Source: Pisaster brevispinus (Eukaryota > Echinodermata > Asteroidea > Forcipulatida > Asteriidae). From it: a DNA stretch of 64,000 nucleotides. The notes under the pieces are model-generated. The model was not told the origin of the DNA and searched no databases. It was given only the letters and a program-made list of their open reading frames with translations. The DNA lies in NCBI GenBank assembly GCA_023634235.1, contig JAMKCF010000004.1, forward strand, positions 7,419,202 through 7,483,201. The letters run 5' to 3'. The translations under genes were made by a program, and so were the position numbers. Positions 34,581-46,021 of this stretch are shown here, piece by piece; the stretch's first letter is position 1; the number at the start of each line of letters is the position of its first letter.

Positions 34581-35400
34581 GATCCGAATTAGCCACCTTC
34601 ACTTTTAAATGTGCACAGTGTATCGTCTATCGGATTTTGGAACAAAATTGCAACCTTTTTGCAACATGATGGGTACATTTACTTTACGGCGAGTGTAGTC
34701 AAAATAGTAAGTATTTGTGACAAGTGCCATACGTTTACGTATTCTCGAAAATAGCGTGTATTGTAGCGGCTAATTAGGTATTAATATGTGAGCCGAGTTA
34801 GCCACCTCCAAAATTCTGTGTGCCCAGTGCTATGGTATGGTCTATTGGATTCTGGAATAATTTTCCATCTTTTATGCAATATGAAGGGTACATTTACTTT
34901 AAGGCGAGTGCAGTCAAAACAGTAAGTTTTTGTGACAATTGCCATACATTAACGTATGGTCGAAAATGGCGTGTATTGTAGCGGCTAATTAGGTATTAAT
35001 TAGTGATCCGAATTAGCCACCTCCAAAATAAGTGTGCCCAGTGGTATGTCTTTAAGATTATGGAATAAAATTCCATCTTTTACACAACATGAAAGGTACA
35101 GTTACTTTACGGCGAGTGCAGTCAAAATAGTAAGTTAGTGTAGATGTGCCATACATTAACGTATGGTCAAAATGGCGTGTATTGTAGCGGCTAATTAAGT
35201 ATTAATTAGTGATCCGAATTAGCCCCCTCCAAAATTACATGTGCCCAGTGGTATGGTCTATGGGATTATGGAATAAAATTCTATATTTTTTGTAACATGA
35301 AGGGTACATTACTTTTGGTTGAGTGCAAGTTTTTTAGCAGTTGCGTATTATGGTCTTGATGATGAGGTCTTAATTGTGGCGCCTAATTACTCACTAATTT
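34581..35400. repeat. Four tandem copies of a 206-215 bp subterminal repeat
   Basis: The start GATCCGAATTAGCC(A/C)CC recurs at 34581, 34790, 35005 and 35211. Each unit contains GTGCCCAGTG, GGAATAAAATT, TACATTTACTTTA, CGAGTGCAGTCAAAA and GTGTATTGTAGCGGCTAATT. The left arm of the element (30683-30990) carries only about one and a half inverted units. Confidence 0.85.
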
Positions 35401-35634
35401 CGCAGCCAAATAAGATGATTTGGTCTACGAGTCTTGTCATTGATATGTTAGTGAAAAATAATGAACAAATAATACTGATAAAGCAAGATTATTAAAAAAT
35501 TCGTTCAAAGTATAAAGGAAGGGAGACGGAAATTCACCACCTTTTACTGTATGGATTCTAATTTTCCCGATTACGCGGCTGGCCGGCCTTTGAACACGCA
35601 GATGCGAAATCTGGACGAATATGCGGCTAGCTTC

Positions 35635-36039
35635 AGTCCGGTCCACCACCACAGCCAGTGGTCTCCGCGCGTAACCGCGCGCCACTCAATCGCTTGTATA
35701 GCGGGTACCAGTCAATGTATTGAAAGAAAGACCCGTCCAACATGGTGGACACGGTTGCTTTCAAAGCCGCACTGTAATAGGTTTTTAAACTTAACACTAT
35801 TAAACCTATTTTGTATTGCAAGAGAATATTATTTAAAGATGTAAATCAAATTTATTTTTGAATAAATACCTATGACTAAATCTTACCTTTATATTTGATT
35901 TTACTTTACGTAATAAGGAGTATTAAGAAAATGTAATATTACGGCTTGATCTCTCAACCAATCAGATGGCTCGATTCATTGATCAATTTTACGCCTTATA
36001 TTTTTTCTGCTAAATTTGTACAAAAATCCACCAAGGAAA
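35635..36039 (+). promoter_or_regulatory. ING3 upstream region (putative promoter and 5' UTR)
   Basis: The roughly 400 bp between the inverted-repeat element and the ING3 start codon must hold the native proximal promoter and 5' UTR unless the element contributes them. No TATA box or CpG-rich core stands out; the sequence is AT-rich. Confidence 0.4.
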
Positions 36040-36067
36040 ATGTTGTATTTAGAGGATTATTTGGAGA
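36040..36067 (+). CDS. ING3: ING3 coding exon 1
   Basis: 28 nt encoding MLYLEDYLE plus one base; donor A|GTAAGT. Confidence 0.95.
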
Positions 36068-39000
36068 GTAAGTATGCAATTGTTTATTTCAATAGCTTTC
36101 AGTTATGGTCACGTACAAATATACGGAAACAAGTTTTATAACAGGATTTTCAAAATGATTGTTTTTGGTTATTTTCGACAGTGATCGAGCAGCTGCCGAT
36201 GGACTTGCGGGAAAGGTTCACAGAAATGCGTGAAATGGATCTGCAAGTGCAAAGTATGTTAAGTTAATATGTAGTTTTTCATATCAAAATTACAAGTAAG
36301 AGTTTTGCAACCACCATAAATCGATTGATTGTTCTTTCATGTTTGTGTTAGATGCTATGGATAATCTTGATGATCGGGTAAAGAAATTTTTTGAAGCTGC
36401 AAAAAAGGCCAAACCGGAGTCAAAAATCTATGAAGCTATTCGAAAGGTAACGATTGAGGGCGCACTGTACCTCATGCAGTGGGCTGTTTTTCTGTTTATT
36501 TACTTACAGTTACAAGAGTTGTTATGTTCTGCACTTGCTGGAGTTTGTAAAAAGTAAACAACTTTGAAAACAACTGTATTAATGTAATGGGCTAAATTCA
36601 TGTGAACAACACAAACATCTAGTCCATGTTTTAAAAAAACAACTGATAAGAAAAAATATCAAAACCATAATTTTATAAAAAATATGTATTTTTCATTAGA
36701 TTTAGAATGATTGATTAAATTTTTTATATCATAAACAAAATAGTGTATTAGTATTTACCACTATTGGTTGAACATAAAACTGTTAATGACCACAAGTGTA
36801 CATTCTCTCTCCAATAATTTTACATTCTTTTGAACTCTGGTCCCCAGTATTGGTCCCCAAATAAATATTGAATTGCAACTTTCATATTTTCATAATTTTG
36901 GATTTCACTTGGACTTTTTCAGATTGAATTGAGACTTGCTCCTCTTAAAATAAAAAGAGAGATGATTTATAATTTAAATAGCTTTTTAAAAGCTGGTAAT
37001 CAATTTCACAAATTCTGAGGAAAATACTGGCATGATAACTTAGTTTTAAAATGTCAGGTAAAAATGTACAAGATTGCAACAGAGCAAGGTGTTCATCTTG
37101 AGACCTGATTGAAACTTTGCCTCAAAAATAATGGAAGCAGCCCAAATCCTTAAGATCTTTTCCATGGTTTTCTTGAATTTAATGGACTTGGTACTACTAC
37201 TAATCCCAAGATTCATCTACTCTTAAAAGCATTTGGGCAGTCATATCAAACATTTGGGTGTTGGGTATTTTGACAGATTATGAATGGACAGCTTTTGACT
37301 GCAACACCTACATGTAATTAAGGGCTCGAGATTTCACCAGAAACAACATAAGTCTTGAGACAGACTGCTTGGATCTAACTTTGGCTCAAGTCTCTTTATG
37401 AAAACTTTTACTTTGGAAGTTTATTTAATGAACATTTAACAACCTTCTCAAGCTTTATTAATGTTAAGAAAAACACAATACCAAGATGATCAATTTTGTT
37501 TTTCTTAATTCTTGTGAATTTGCAGGATTATTACAAAGTACTAGAGGACTGCGATGAAAAAGTTCAACTCGCCAACCAAGTATATGATCTGGTATGACAA
37601 CATTTAAACTCACTGGTTTTGTTGCCCAAAAGTTAAAATGTAAAACTCTCATTGTCTCTGAAGTGTGTCATTCATTGATATCACATAGTTCCAGGAACTG
37701 TACTGTGAAGTTATAATTGCACTTCTACATGTACATGTATCTGCCATAAGAAAAAAAATGTCAACTGAAACTCTCAGAGACACTGACCTTGTATTATAGC
37801 CTATTAAACCCCATTTAAAGATTGTCTGTTTAAAAAAAACTTACATAAAGAGGAGCTTCAAGGTCAAATTGTGTTTTGTGATGCACTCAGTTTCCAATTG
37901 ATAGAGTCTCATGAAAGTGGGGACATGACGTCATCTGACAGCAAAAACAAATGAGTCTGTACGTTCTTAAGAGAAATTTCTGCACCTGCAATAAGCTCAA
38001 ATTTAATGCCATTTTGATTTAAAATGATCAGAATTCAGGAGTGAACTGAAAATTCTCTGTGCCAAAATGTACAGTCCATACTTGAAATGTGACATTGAAC
38101 GTTTTTGGATTTTGACAAAAATTGCACTTCAAGGGTATCAAACACAGTGGCAATTTACACCATTTTAACAAGAGGTAAGAGACTTGTAAAATGTTTCCCA
38201 TTTTCACGAGGGCTGTATCTATTGGAAAATGAGTGGATCACAAAACTGAATTTGACCTTGGAGCCCCTCTTGAAAATATTACCCTAAATCATCTAAACTT
38301 CTTACCTCGTTTTTTGTACCAGAGTTTTATTGATATAGTCTGATACAATGCTTTGTATGGACCCAGACACAATGTCATCAGCATTCACAAGTTTCGTTGT
38401 TGGTTTTCCATCTGATGTGGGAAGGTTTTCAGTCTCAAAGCCTTTGTGTTGTTGTTAGTGAGTGTGCCCTTTTCGAATTCTCTGACTTACCAGGGTGCAC
38501 TGTGTAGTGTGTAGGCCTATTATAACTCTAAATTTCTAAATTTAAACCTTAATAGACCTAAATTTATTATTTTGGACAAAGAAAAATTGACTAGAGCAGG
38601 ACTTGAACCTGCGACCTGCGGATGAATGTGCTGGCCCTCTCCTAACTGTGCTATTTAGCTAGAACTCTGAGCTATCTAGCCAGAACTCTGAGCTATCTAG
38701 CTGTTCTCGGCTAGTAGTCAAAAGAATGTTGCTCATCATTGGCTCATCCTGGGTGCCACGCCTACATACATGTAGATGTGCGTTTCCTTTGTTTCATCAT
38801 TTTAGCTCTAAGATGGTGGCATGATTACGTCAATGCATAAAGTCCACAATGTTCAATGCACCTAGTCATGATGTTTCATTGAAGTTCGACAATGCTGTGA
38901 CGAGTCTTTTTTTTGAAGACCCTGTCAACATTTTCAAAGATAAACATCTTTAAATCCCCCCCTCCCCCCACCCTACCTGACTCAGGTCCAGTGGAAGTCC

Positions 39001-42000
39001 TGTCTTACACTACATTTAAACTTTGAAGATATCCTCCTTTATGGACCATCTTCTGATCTATCTTGAATATGATCCCTCAATATCTATGTTTAGGTTGACC
39101 GCTATCTTCGTAAGCTGGACCAGGAGTTGAACAAATTCAAAATGGAATTGGAAGCAGACAATGCTGGTATCACAGAGGTTCTTGAAAGACGTACGTATCA
39201 ATTGGTGTTATTTAAAAGAAGAACATGAATAAAAAGTTCTTCTGATAAATAACTTTCTGAAGGTTTCTGATTCTCTCTTTTAAAAACTGAAAGTTTGTTT
39301 AAACTAGATACAGACAATCTTAATAGTACGTACTTTTTTTGCAGGGTCCCTAGAGCTGGACATCCCACAAAAACAGATGCAAGCACCAACAAGAGGAGAG
39401 AGTAAGTTTATTGTTTAATTTTAAAACGTTTTAACAGTATATTTGACCTGCTCCCACAAAGTAATTAGTTTTCTATCTTAAGAAAATGGCGTGTTGTGGC
39501 CGAGCAGTCTTGTAAACCAGAATGTGGATTCCAATCCTGGTCATGACACTTGTGTCCTCGATGAGTAAGACACTTAACCATAAATGGCTTCTCTTAACCC
39601 AGGTGTATAAATGGGAGCTTGCGAGGGCTGAGACAGTATTAACCCCGTAGCGCTAATAAGAAGCTTGAGGTTGTATCACACAACTTGTATGCTCCCCAGA
39701 GAGTTGAGAAATGTTATGTATTCGTTATTAAAGTATGCCTGATGAACAAAGATAATGTTGGAAAGCGCCTTGGTGTAGCTACTAGGAAATGTGCCCTGCA
39801 TAAGAACCCAGTGTTATTATTTCTTGAGATGGTAAGAGAAGAGCATTCCAACGCTACTCGACATTCATGTATGGAATGTTTGTAAATAGCATGAAGATTT
39901 TCTCTTGTATACTTGAACTAACTTTCTTAAGGCCATTTTACAATTTTTACGTGCGAATTTCCTGGCATTTTGTTCACGAGCAAAAGAGCCATTCTTGAAC
40001 CCTTCCATCAAGATAGTAGTAAATGTCACCAGAGAAAAGTATTTTTCTCTCTTGTGATACGCAGAAAGGAAAAACCACTTTGACAATCACGTTGATAAGA
40101 AGTCTCTGTCGGAAAAGAAACTACTGTCCAACCTCAACGCCGAGATGAACCAGGACATGCTCAGCTTCCGTTCATCCAGCCTGACACCGAAGGGAGGTTC
40201 CTCGTTACTGGATGGGAGAGACTCTGGGACGACCCAACCAGCCCTGTCCTACAGTCTTGGCCATGTTGGTGCAGGGAGCAATGCCATTGCACTAGCTGCT
40301 GCTCAAGCTGTGTCTAACACATTACAGGTGAGGCAAAATGTATTCCCATCAACCGTTTCGATTTATTTAGAATTATCCCGAATTTTAGGTTCTAAAATCC
40401 TTAAAAATCAGTCAGATTTCTGAAAACGGGGATAAAAATAAGGGAAAAAAAGAGGTGCCATTTTTACCGACAGGTGGAGAAACTAAACAAAATGGTCACT
40501 ATTTACTTGAGGTCGCATTGCCATTCTCTTCTTCCGAGATGCAAGTGTAACGCAATTTGTTTAAGCAAGATTGATAAAAACACCCCCCCCCAACAGAACA
40601 TTTTGTGGGGAATACATGCCACAATTCTTATGTCTAACAAGACCAAGAAAGGGTGATAACATTGCTTTTTGCAAGGTCTGTCAGTGTGACTTGCCCATCG
40701 AATCAAGGTATTCCCATTTCAGACAATTTCAATGTTGGCACTTATGAAAAATAGATTTTTACAGAGCTGGTGTGGCTTAAGTTAACAGCTTTAAAACATA
40801 CTCCTAAAAATTATTACCCAAGAGGTTACTTTTCAGAATTATCACATGGCACGGTTCATCCGACAAAATTTAAGTTCTTCGAGTCTTTTCTCGGGAAACA
40901 AAGATTCAAATCCCACTTATTTTTTAGGTTTGAAATTAGTTGACTCCACCCAGCTGTTTTGGGGGACACAGGCTTTGTTTTGAAATGTGGTATTGTAATG
41001 TTGTGTTGAATGTGTTTGAAGTTGGGTGGGGGGAGGGTGTATGCAATATTAGAGTCATGGTTGCAAGTTGATACAGTAATATGTTTATTCCCTTCCATTT
41101 AATTAACCCCAAGTTCAAATCTAAATTCGGAACAGATCTCATGGGGATTTCTTTTGGGGGTAATACATCTCAGACTAACCACTTCCTTGTTATCTTCTCC
41201 TTGTGAAATGCAAGTAAACAAACTAGCATTTGCTAAGAGAAGGGGTTTGCCCCAGTGTTTGTGGCATATTTTCAGCAGGTGCACCACATAAATCTTTATA
41301 TGTTGCTATATAATGGGTCTCATAATTCAAGAATTTAGCATACCTGTTTGAAACATATGGAGTGCTTTGAGACACCCGTAGATAAAGCGGTATTTAGGAA
41401 TTGATTATTGCACAAATATTGGATGTGTATGAGTGCATTGTTACAGAATATAATCCTGAGGTGAAATCATGAGGCAAAGCCAAGTGAAATGGAACATTTG
41501 CTTTAAATTTATGCATAGACACTTATCATTTCAAATGTTATCACATTAAACACAAACTACACATGGAAACCTGTCCACCTCACACTCTGAAAATTTCTTT
41601 TTTTTTAAACTGCTAAATAATGTGAGCGACTTCATGTAGACACCAACCTTGTCCGCTGTGACACGACTGTGACACAACCTTGTTTGGACAAATGCACAGG
41701 GAATGATTAATTTTGGAACGACGCTGTGAAGCGGCCAATAATTATCCATATTGGACTCCCAATATTAAATTGTGAAGAGTCGCGTTAGGAGTACATGGCA
41801 AAATAATGGATGACACGTGACGCGTGTTCCACTAATCGAATGACAGGGATCTGTGTTTGTGGTGTGTAAAACTGTTTTCTAGAGTCCTTTACAGACGGAA
41901 AGTGGTCAACAGTTTGTGTTATTTTCTGATAGATGCAACAGGGAAGGCGTACAGCCAGCCTGAAAGCAAGTTACGAGGCACTGAAGTCTGGAGGGTTCAG

Positions 42001-43724
42001 CGGATTGGGTGCAGTCGGACGAGATCTCAGTCAGTCGTCATCAAGTACTGCAGCCACGACATCCTCCACACCGACAACAACAGAGAGCAGTAGGCATAGG
42101 GGTCGAAGGTGAGTAACCTTTAACCCTGTTTGTGAAGTTGGCTGTGGTGCCCCAAATGGCCCCTACCCTTGTGGTTAAAACTGGATACTGGTTCAGAGAA
42201 TTAGACATAGTAACACCAACAGATATAAGCGGATATTTTGTGACGAATCGCAGTTACTTGATCGCTGTTATTTTGATCCATCCAGTTGTAACTGTGGTGC
42301 CTCAATGTCGTCTATTCTAGTGGTTGAAACTAGATATTGGTTCACAGAGTTAGAAAAGGTAGCACTAACAGCTATGAGTGGATATTTTTTACGAATCTAG
42401 TTTCTTGATTGTATTTTATTTTGATCCATGCCATTAATTGTAACCTATGACATTGGTTACAGCAGGAACAATTCGCGAGCGTCAACCCCCAGCGTGACCA
42501 GTGCCCAACTGCAGCCCCAGTCGGCAGTGTCGTTACAGCCTCTAGCAGACCTCCTGACTGATAGTATCCTTGAGGACACCAACCCACCTGCCCCTGATTG
42601 GTCCTACGATCCAAATGAGCCGCGGTACTGCCTGTGCAACCAGGTGTCCTACGGTGAAATGGTTGGGTGCGACAATACAAATGTGAGTACTGTGTTTTTA
42701 TTATACAGGTATTATACAGAACTGGTCAGGATAAAAAACATCGTTGTTTAATTTGAGTCTGAAAGCTTGCTGATTATGAAGTACATACTAGAACCCATTT
42801 TTTCAGTGAAATATATCCCTCTGAAATAAAGTTATATTCGAGAAAACTGTAACTGAAAATCTGGGAAAAAACAATTTAATCAGTTAACTTCGGTTGTTAC
42901 AACCCAAATTAATAAAAATGTGTTCACAAGCTGAACATTGTGCATGTTTTTTCACTATTTTCTCCCGACTCATACAACAAATTAAGCAGGCTCGTTGTTT
43001 CATGTATATGGTTGATCACACAAAACACTGTCTGCGAGTATTTTGTCAGTGCTACCAATCCTTGTAATACCTTTAAGCTGTTAGTTTTGGAGTACTGTAA
43101 TAAAGTGTACTCGTTTGTGTTATAGTACATGCCAAAGTGTTCATTTTTGGAAAGTTTTTGGGCTGACTTTTTTAATCTATTGACTCCGTGCACCAACGTC
43201 ACACCTGGGCCCAATTTCATAGAGCTGCTTAAGCACAAAAATTTGCTAAGCACAATAAAATTTTGCTTACCAAAATAAGGTTACCAGCCAAACTACCATG
43301 TCCCGTGTACAATTTGTGACTGGTATCCTGCTCGTTTCTGCTTAGCAGGAAATTGTTCAGCATTATTTTCTGCTTAAGCAGCTCTATGAAATTGGGCCCA
43401 GGCTACAGTCTGCCACGCTCCCCATTTTTGGAGTCTAGTTGCTTGTACACAATTATGTCAAGCGTGTAAACGTCGCATCGCGGGATTTACAAAAAAAAGA
43501 AGCTCCACACTATGTGTAATAATCCTCACTGACGACAGCTAACAAGTAAAAGCCTACAGGTTAATTAAGTCTTTTTCTCTGCATTCTTTACACAGTGCCC
43601 GATTGAATGGTTCCACTATGGCTGTGTGGGCATCACGAACCCCCCTAAAGGTAAATGGTTCTGTCCGCAGTGCACCGTAGCCATGAAGCGAAGGGAGAAG
43701 AAAGATACCAGCAACAAGAAATGA
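36040..43724 (+). CDS. ING3: Inhibitor of growth protein 3 (ING3), complete, ten coding exons
   Basis: ING3 is a subunit of the nuclear NuA4/TIP60 histone acetyltransferase complex, and its PHD finger reads H3K4me3. Ten exons join in phase (28+72+95+66+97+57+263+176+217+129 nt = 1200) into 399 residues plus TGA; human ING3 has 418. The N-terminal ING domain (about 1-105) starts [19 protein letters not shown] and continues through DADEKVQ-like and [12 protein letters not shown] segments. A variable Ser/Thr-rich middle contains the conserved [15 protein letters not shown] (about 229-243). The PHD finger has all eight zinc ligands: C340, C342, C353, C358, H364, C367, C380, C383. Its aromatic cage residues Y339, M350 and W362 are present, so methyl-lysine reading should be intact. 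A basic tail ends in K. The start ATG has A at -3 and is the conserved ING3 start. Every junction is GT-AG. Introns 3, 4 and 7 exceed 1 kb and carry SINE/MITE copies. Confidence 0.97.
36182..36253 (+). CDS. ING3: ING3 coding exon 2
   Basis: 72 nt encoding (M)[18 protein letters not shown] and DLQVQ; acceptor CGACAG, donor A|GTATGT. Confidence 0.96.
36352..36446 (+). CDS. ING3: ING3 coding exon 3
   Basis: 95 nt encoding [20 protein letters not shown] through EAIRK; acceptor TGTTAG, donor AAG|GTAACG. Confidence 0.95.
36447..37525. other. ING3 intron 3
   Basis: AT-rich; no repeat family recognised. Confidence 0.5.
37526..37591 (+). CDS. ING3: ING3 coding exon 4
   Basis: 66 nt, 22 codons, starting [20 protein letters not shown]; donor CTG|GTATGA. 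Confidence 0.96.
37850..38278. mobile_element. 430-bp inverted-repeat element in ING3 intron 4
   Basis: The left arm AAGAGGAGCTTCAAGGTCAA...CATGAAAGTGGGGA pairs with the right arm TTTCACGAGGGCTGTATC...TTGACCTTGGAGCCCCTCTT. Partial relatives lie at 16690-16860 and 59745-59880. Confidence 0.75.
38575..38705 (-). repeat. Family I SINE fragment with triplicated box A segment
   Basis: On the minus strand, three successive versions of GCTAGATAGCTCAGAGTTCT precede GGTCGCAGGTTCAAGTCC and the family I terminus TCAATTTTTCTTTGTCC. Confidence 0.75.
39094..39190 (+). CDS. ING3: ING3 coding exon 5
   Basis: 97 nt encoding [20 protein letters not shown] through EVLER; donor C|GTACGT. Confidence 0.96.
39345..39401 (+). 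CDS. ING3: ING3 coding exon 6
   Basis: 57 nt encoding [19 protein letters not shown]; acceptor TTTTTTTGCAG, donor A|GTAAGT. Confidence 0.94.
39488..39790 (+). repeat. tRNA-derived SINE in ING3 intron 6
   Basis: Box A-like GTGGCCGAGCAGTC and box B-like GGATTCCAATCCTGG are followed by AAGACACTTAACCA, CCCAGGTGTATAAATGGG, GTATGCTCCCCAGAGAG and GGAAAGCGCCTTG. The head is related to family II but the body is different. Confidence 0.75.
40065..40327 (+). CDS. ING3: ING3 coding exon 7
   Basis: 263 nt. It begins K-R-K as in vertebrate ING3, then Lys/Ser-rich linker, then an Ala-rich stretch ending [11 protein letters not shown]; donor CAG|GTGAGG. Most of the length difference from vertebrate ING3 lies in this linker. 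Confidence 0.92.
40328..41932. other. ING3 intron 7
   Basis: 1.6 kb, no repeat family or exon recognised. Confidence 0.5.
41933..42108 (+). CDS. ING3: ING3 coding exon 8
   Basis: 176 nt encoding [20 protein letters not shown] and a Ser/Thr-rich run; donor AG|GTGAGT, phase 2. Confidence 0.93.
42141..42442. repeat. 150-bp tandem duplication in ING3 intron 8
   Basis: CTGTGGTGCC at 42142 and 42292 begins two diverged copies sharing TGGATACTGGTTC-like, GTAACACCAACAG-like, GGATATTTTGTGACGAATC-like and TTATTTTGATCCAT blocks. The second copy ends shortly before the exon 9 acceptor. Confidence 0.8.
42466..42682 (+). CDS. ING3: ING3 coding exon 9 (first half of PHD finger)
   Basis: 217 nt ending in [20 protein letters not shown] and DNTN; donor AAT|GTGAGT. 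The acceptor is a CAGCAG tandem, so a form three bases longer (start 42463), adding one Ser, is equally in frame. Confidence 0.95.
43207..43399. mobile_element. GGGCCCAATTTCAT MITE family, best copy (4)
   Basis: 193 bp with near-perfect ends: GGGCCCAATTTCATAGAGC + TGCTTAAGCA at the left and its complement ending GGGCCC at the right. It lies in ING3 intron 9. Confidence 0.88.
43596..43724 (+). CDS. ING3: ING3 coding exon 10 (second half of PHD finger, stop)
   Basis: 129 nt encoding [26 protein letters not shown] and a basic tail, ending in TGA at 43722-43724. Confidence 0.96.
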   Translation, partial: CPIEWFHYGCVGITNPPKGKWFCPQCTVAMKRREKKDTSNKK

Positions 43725-44079
43725 AGTGCAATAATTTTCCTTTGGACAAATCCTTGTAAAGACGCCTTTCAGAAAGAGAGGACGAGAACTTGACTTGCGC
43801 CAAATTTGTAAAGATGACCTCCTATGAAGTGAAGCCGGTGAAGCTATGACAGGAAGAGAATACAATCTTGTGGATGATGGAGGCAGGGATGTCATTCTGG
43901 GACATTAGTCATTATACCATATACATCTTGGAGGACCACTCTGGTTGGGCGAGTGGTACTTTCTCTTCCTTGTCACCTCTGCCCTCTGGGGACTCTCGTT
44001 CAAATCCCACCTTGCACCAGGGCCATTTTTTCGCGGCTGTATTACCAATGACTGTTTTAGGTATTGGCCAGTGATTAAC

Positions 44080-44580
44080 TCAACTAGTGTTTATTTTCCT
44101 AAATGGTTAAACAGAACCGTTTAACCGGTTAAACATACCGTTTAACCGTTTCTACGGATTTCAATTTGAACTATGAGCCGATCTGTAAGAGAAGCAAATG
44201 TCAACACACTTTCTAGGACCGACCAGGATTAAAAAAACCGCTATAGCCAGTCTTTACAGTCACAAAACCACAAGCCACAGGTGTGACGGCTTACAAAGCA
44301 AAATGTATTTAACAAACTGCAGGGGATTGAAAATAACGTGTTTGTATTTTGTAGGGGATTAAGATGAGACAGTTCCACCAACAAAAAGGGGGACAATCAG
44401 TCTCTCTGGACAGCATATGGGGCTAACATTTTCAAGAAGAGGAATGTCCCAATTGTTTATTTAATTTTTGTTTTTATTGTCGGCTTTCGTTTAACCGTTA
44501 ATGCAATTTTGAAGCATATTTCAACATTGTTTTATGTTTAAACGGTTAACCTGTTAAACGTCCCAACCCTAAAATCAACT
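44080..44580. mobile_element. TTAAAC-rich element, longest copy
   Basis: About 500 bp with inverted TTAAACGGTTAACC-type motifs at both ends and an internal CAGGATTAAAA...AGTCACAA...GGGGATTGAAAATAA order shared with 52255-52530. The end reads AACGTCCCAACCCT, hAT-like. Confidence 0.65.
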
Positions 44581-45368
44581 GAAACAGTTTCGGTTACGAC
44601 CGTGACAATGCTCCCCCAAAGCTAGTCTGACATAATGCTGACAGGGTTCCCAAACTCTGGTTTCCCCCATTTTTGCAACCTCTTTCCCATATCTCCGCAG
44701 GTTTCTTCAGGCACTCTTAAGGATTCCTTGGATTCATTTTTCAGAAAGAGAAACGAAACGAGCCTTGATGGATCGGGGTTTCATTAATGCCTTAAATCGT
44801 GAAAAGGAGCGAGGAAACAGATTGTGTACTGGGATTAAAAGTTTGCTTTGGAAAGACGGGGCACACATACATATATTACTGTCAACTAAACCAGTTCGCT
44901 TCGGGATTACCAGTGATTTTCCCATTACCTGTGCAGAAATATTACCTCCATGCCCCTGGTCTTTGCCTTAAATGAAGACTGCCGGGAATTCTGAAAATTT
45001 GTCTGTGCTCAGCCGTCTGTTTAATTTAGGAATTTCTGGAATATTTTTGTTCTTGAGAATATCAGTGTCACAATGAAACCGTGACTTAACCAAGTTAAGA
45101 CAACACTTAGGAATGCCCTTGGGAATGTCCTTTTCTATCTATTGTCAGATTTTCCCGGAGGATTTGCCATCTTCTTTGGGATAGTGGTCTTGCTACTAGC
45201 CTAGGTTGGACATCAGTCTTTATTGCACTACTGCTGACCCAATGTAGAGAAGAGGGAAGTCCAATCAGGGTTTGTTTTGCTTATAAATGAATGAAATTTT
45301 AGGCCTTTCAAGTCTTTCAACAACGTAAATTAATGTATCATGGCAGGAAAAGTATGAATGTAGCTAAT

Positions 45369-45374
45369 AATAAA
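45369..45374 (+). terminator. Candidate ING3 polyadenylation signal
   Basis: I see no AATAAA on the plus strand between the ING3 stop and this hexamer, 1.6 kb downstream. An ATTAAA variant occurs near 44229 inside a repeat. Weak positional evidence only. Confidence 0.2.
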
Positions 45375-45698
45375 ACAATGTCGGACCAGAAATGACTGAG
45401 GTATGTATTGGTTTATAGTCTTGCCTAACTGTGAATAGACCCTTCACATGAAATGTGTAAATTGCACATTGTGCGTGCACACTAACACTACTGGTTGGCA
45501 AAAGGAAGGAACATCGCGCCTTTTTTGTATGGGGCTACATACAAAGTGTGGACCTGAGAACAAAAGAGGTCCACATAATGTAGGGACTTGAAACACTATG
45601 TGGACTTACACACGCCCACACAGTGTTGAGGAATAGCATTTTCTTTAAGTGGATAGAACAAAGGAATGTCCACACAGTGACTGCAACACAGAGCTGTG

Positions 45699-45718
45699 TG
45701 TGTGTGTGTGTGTGTGTT
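45699..45718. repeat. TG microsatellite
   Basis: About ten perfect GT dinucleotides. Confidence 0.95.
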
Positions 45719-46021
45719 TGCCTAGTGCACAACTCTTTGACATTTGCCAACCAATAGTGTCTGTATACATGCGTTAATGTAATTAACATGGGAAGGGTTA
45801 ATTCTATGATCTCTGTAACTGAATGCTCCCTAGGAATGTGGGAACTAAATCTTTAAATCGTTTACTACCTAGATTTCCGTTGTTGATAGTCTCCCGTTTT
45901 AGGGTCGGCTACGGGACCGGAAGTGTCGGTTAACACTCGCAGACCTGGGAAAACACATCTTTGCCAGGGGGTGCTGGGTTCCTTCAAAGACTTTCAGTGA
46001 CGGCAACATAAACACCATTTA

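Larger units (their letters stand above)
30474..35634. mobile_element. 5.2-kb non-coding element with about 0.5-kb terminal inverted repeats
   Basis: The left arm (30474-30990) starts GAAGCTAGCCGCGTATT. The right arm (about 35100-35634) is its inverted counterpart, ending AATATGCGGCTAGCTTC. The arms share long blocks, e.g. GGCCGGCCAGCCGCGTA, TTCCGTCTCCCTTCCTTTAT, CACAATTAAGACCTCATCAT and GCTAATTCGGATCACTAATT, at roughly 85% identity by eye. A TA dinucleotide sits symmetrically six bases inside both ends, so a TA target (Tc1/mariner-like) with GCCGCGTAT termini is possible, but the inverted match continues past it and the true edges are uncertain. No transposase-like frame is visible, so it looks non-autonomous. 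Confidence 0.8.

Noticed and set aside
30474..35634. CRISPR array or prokaryotic island as the explanation for the regular repeats
   Set aside because: Units are contiguous without spacers, and all surrounding features are eukaryotic.
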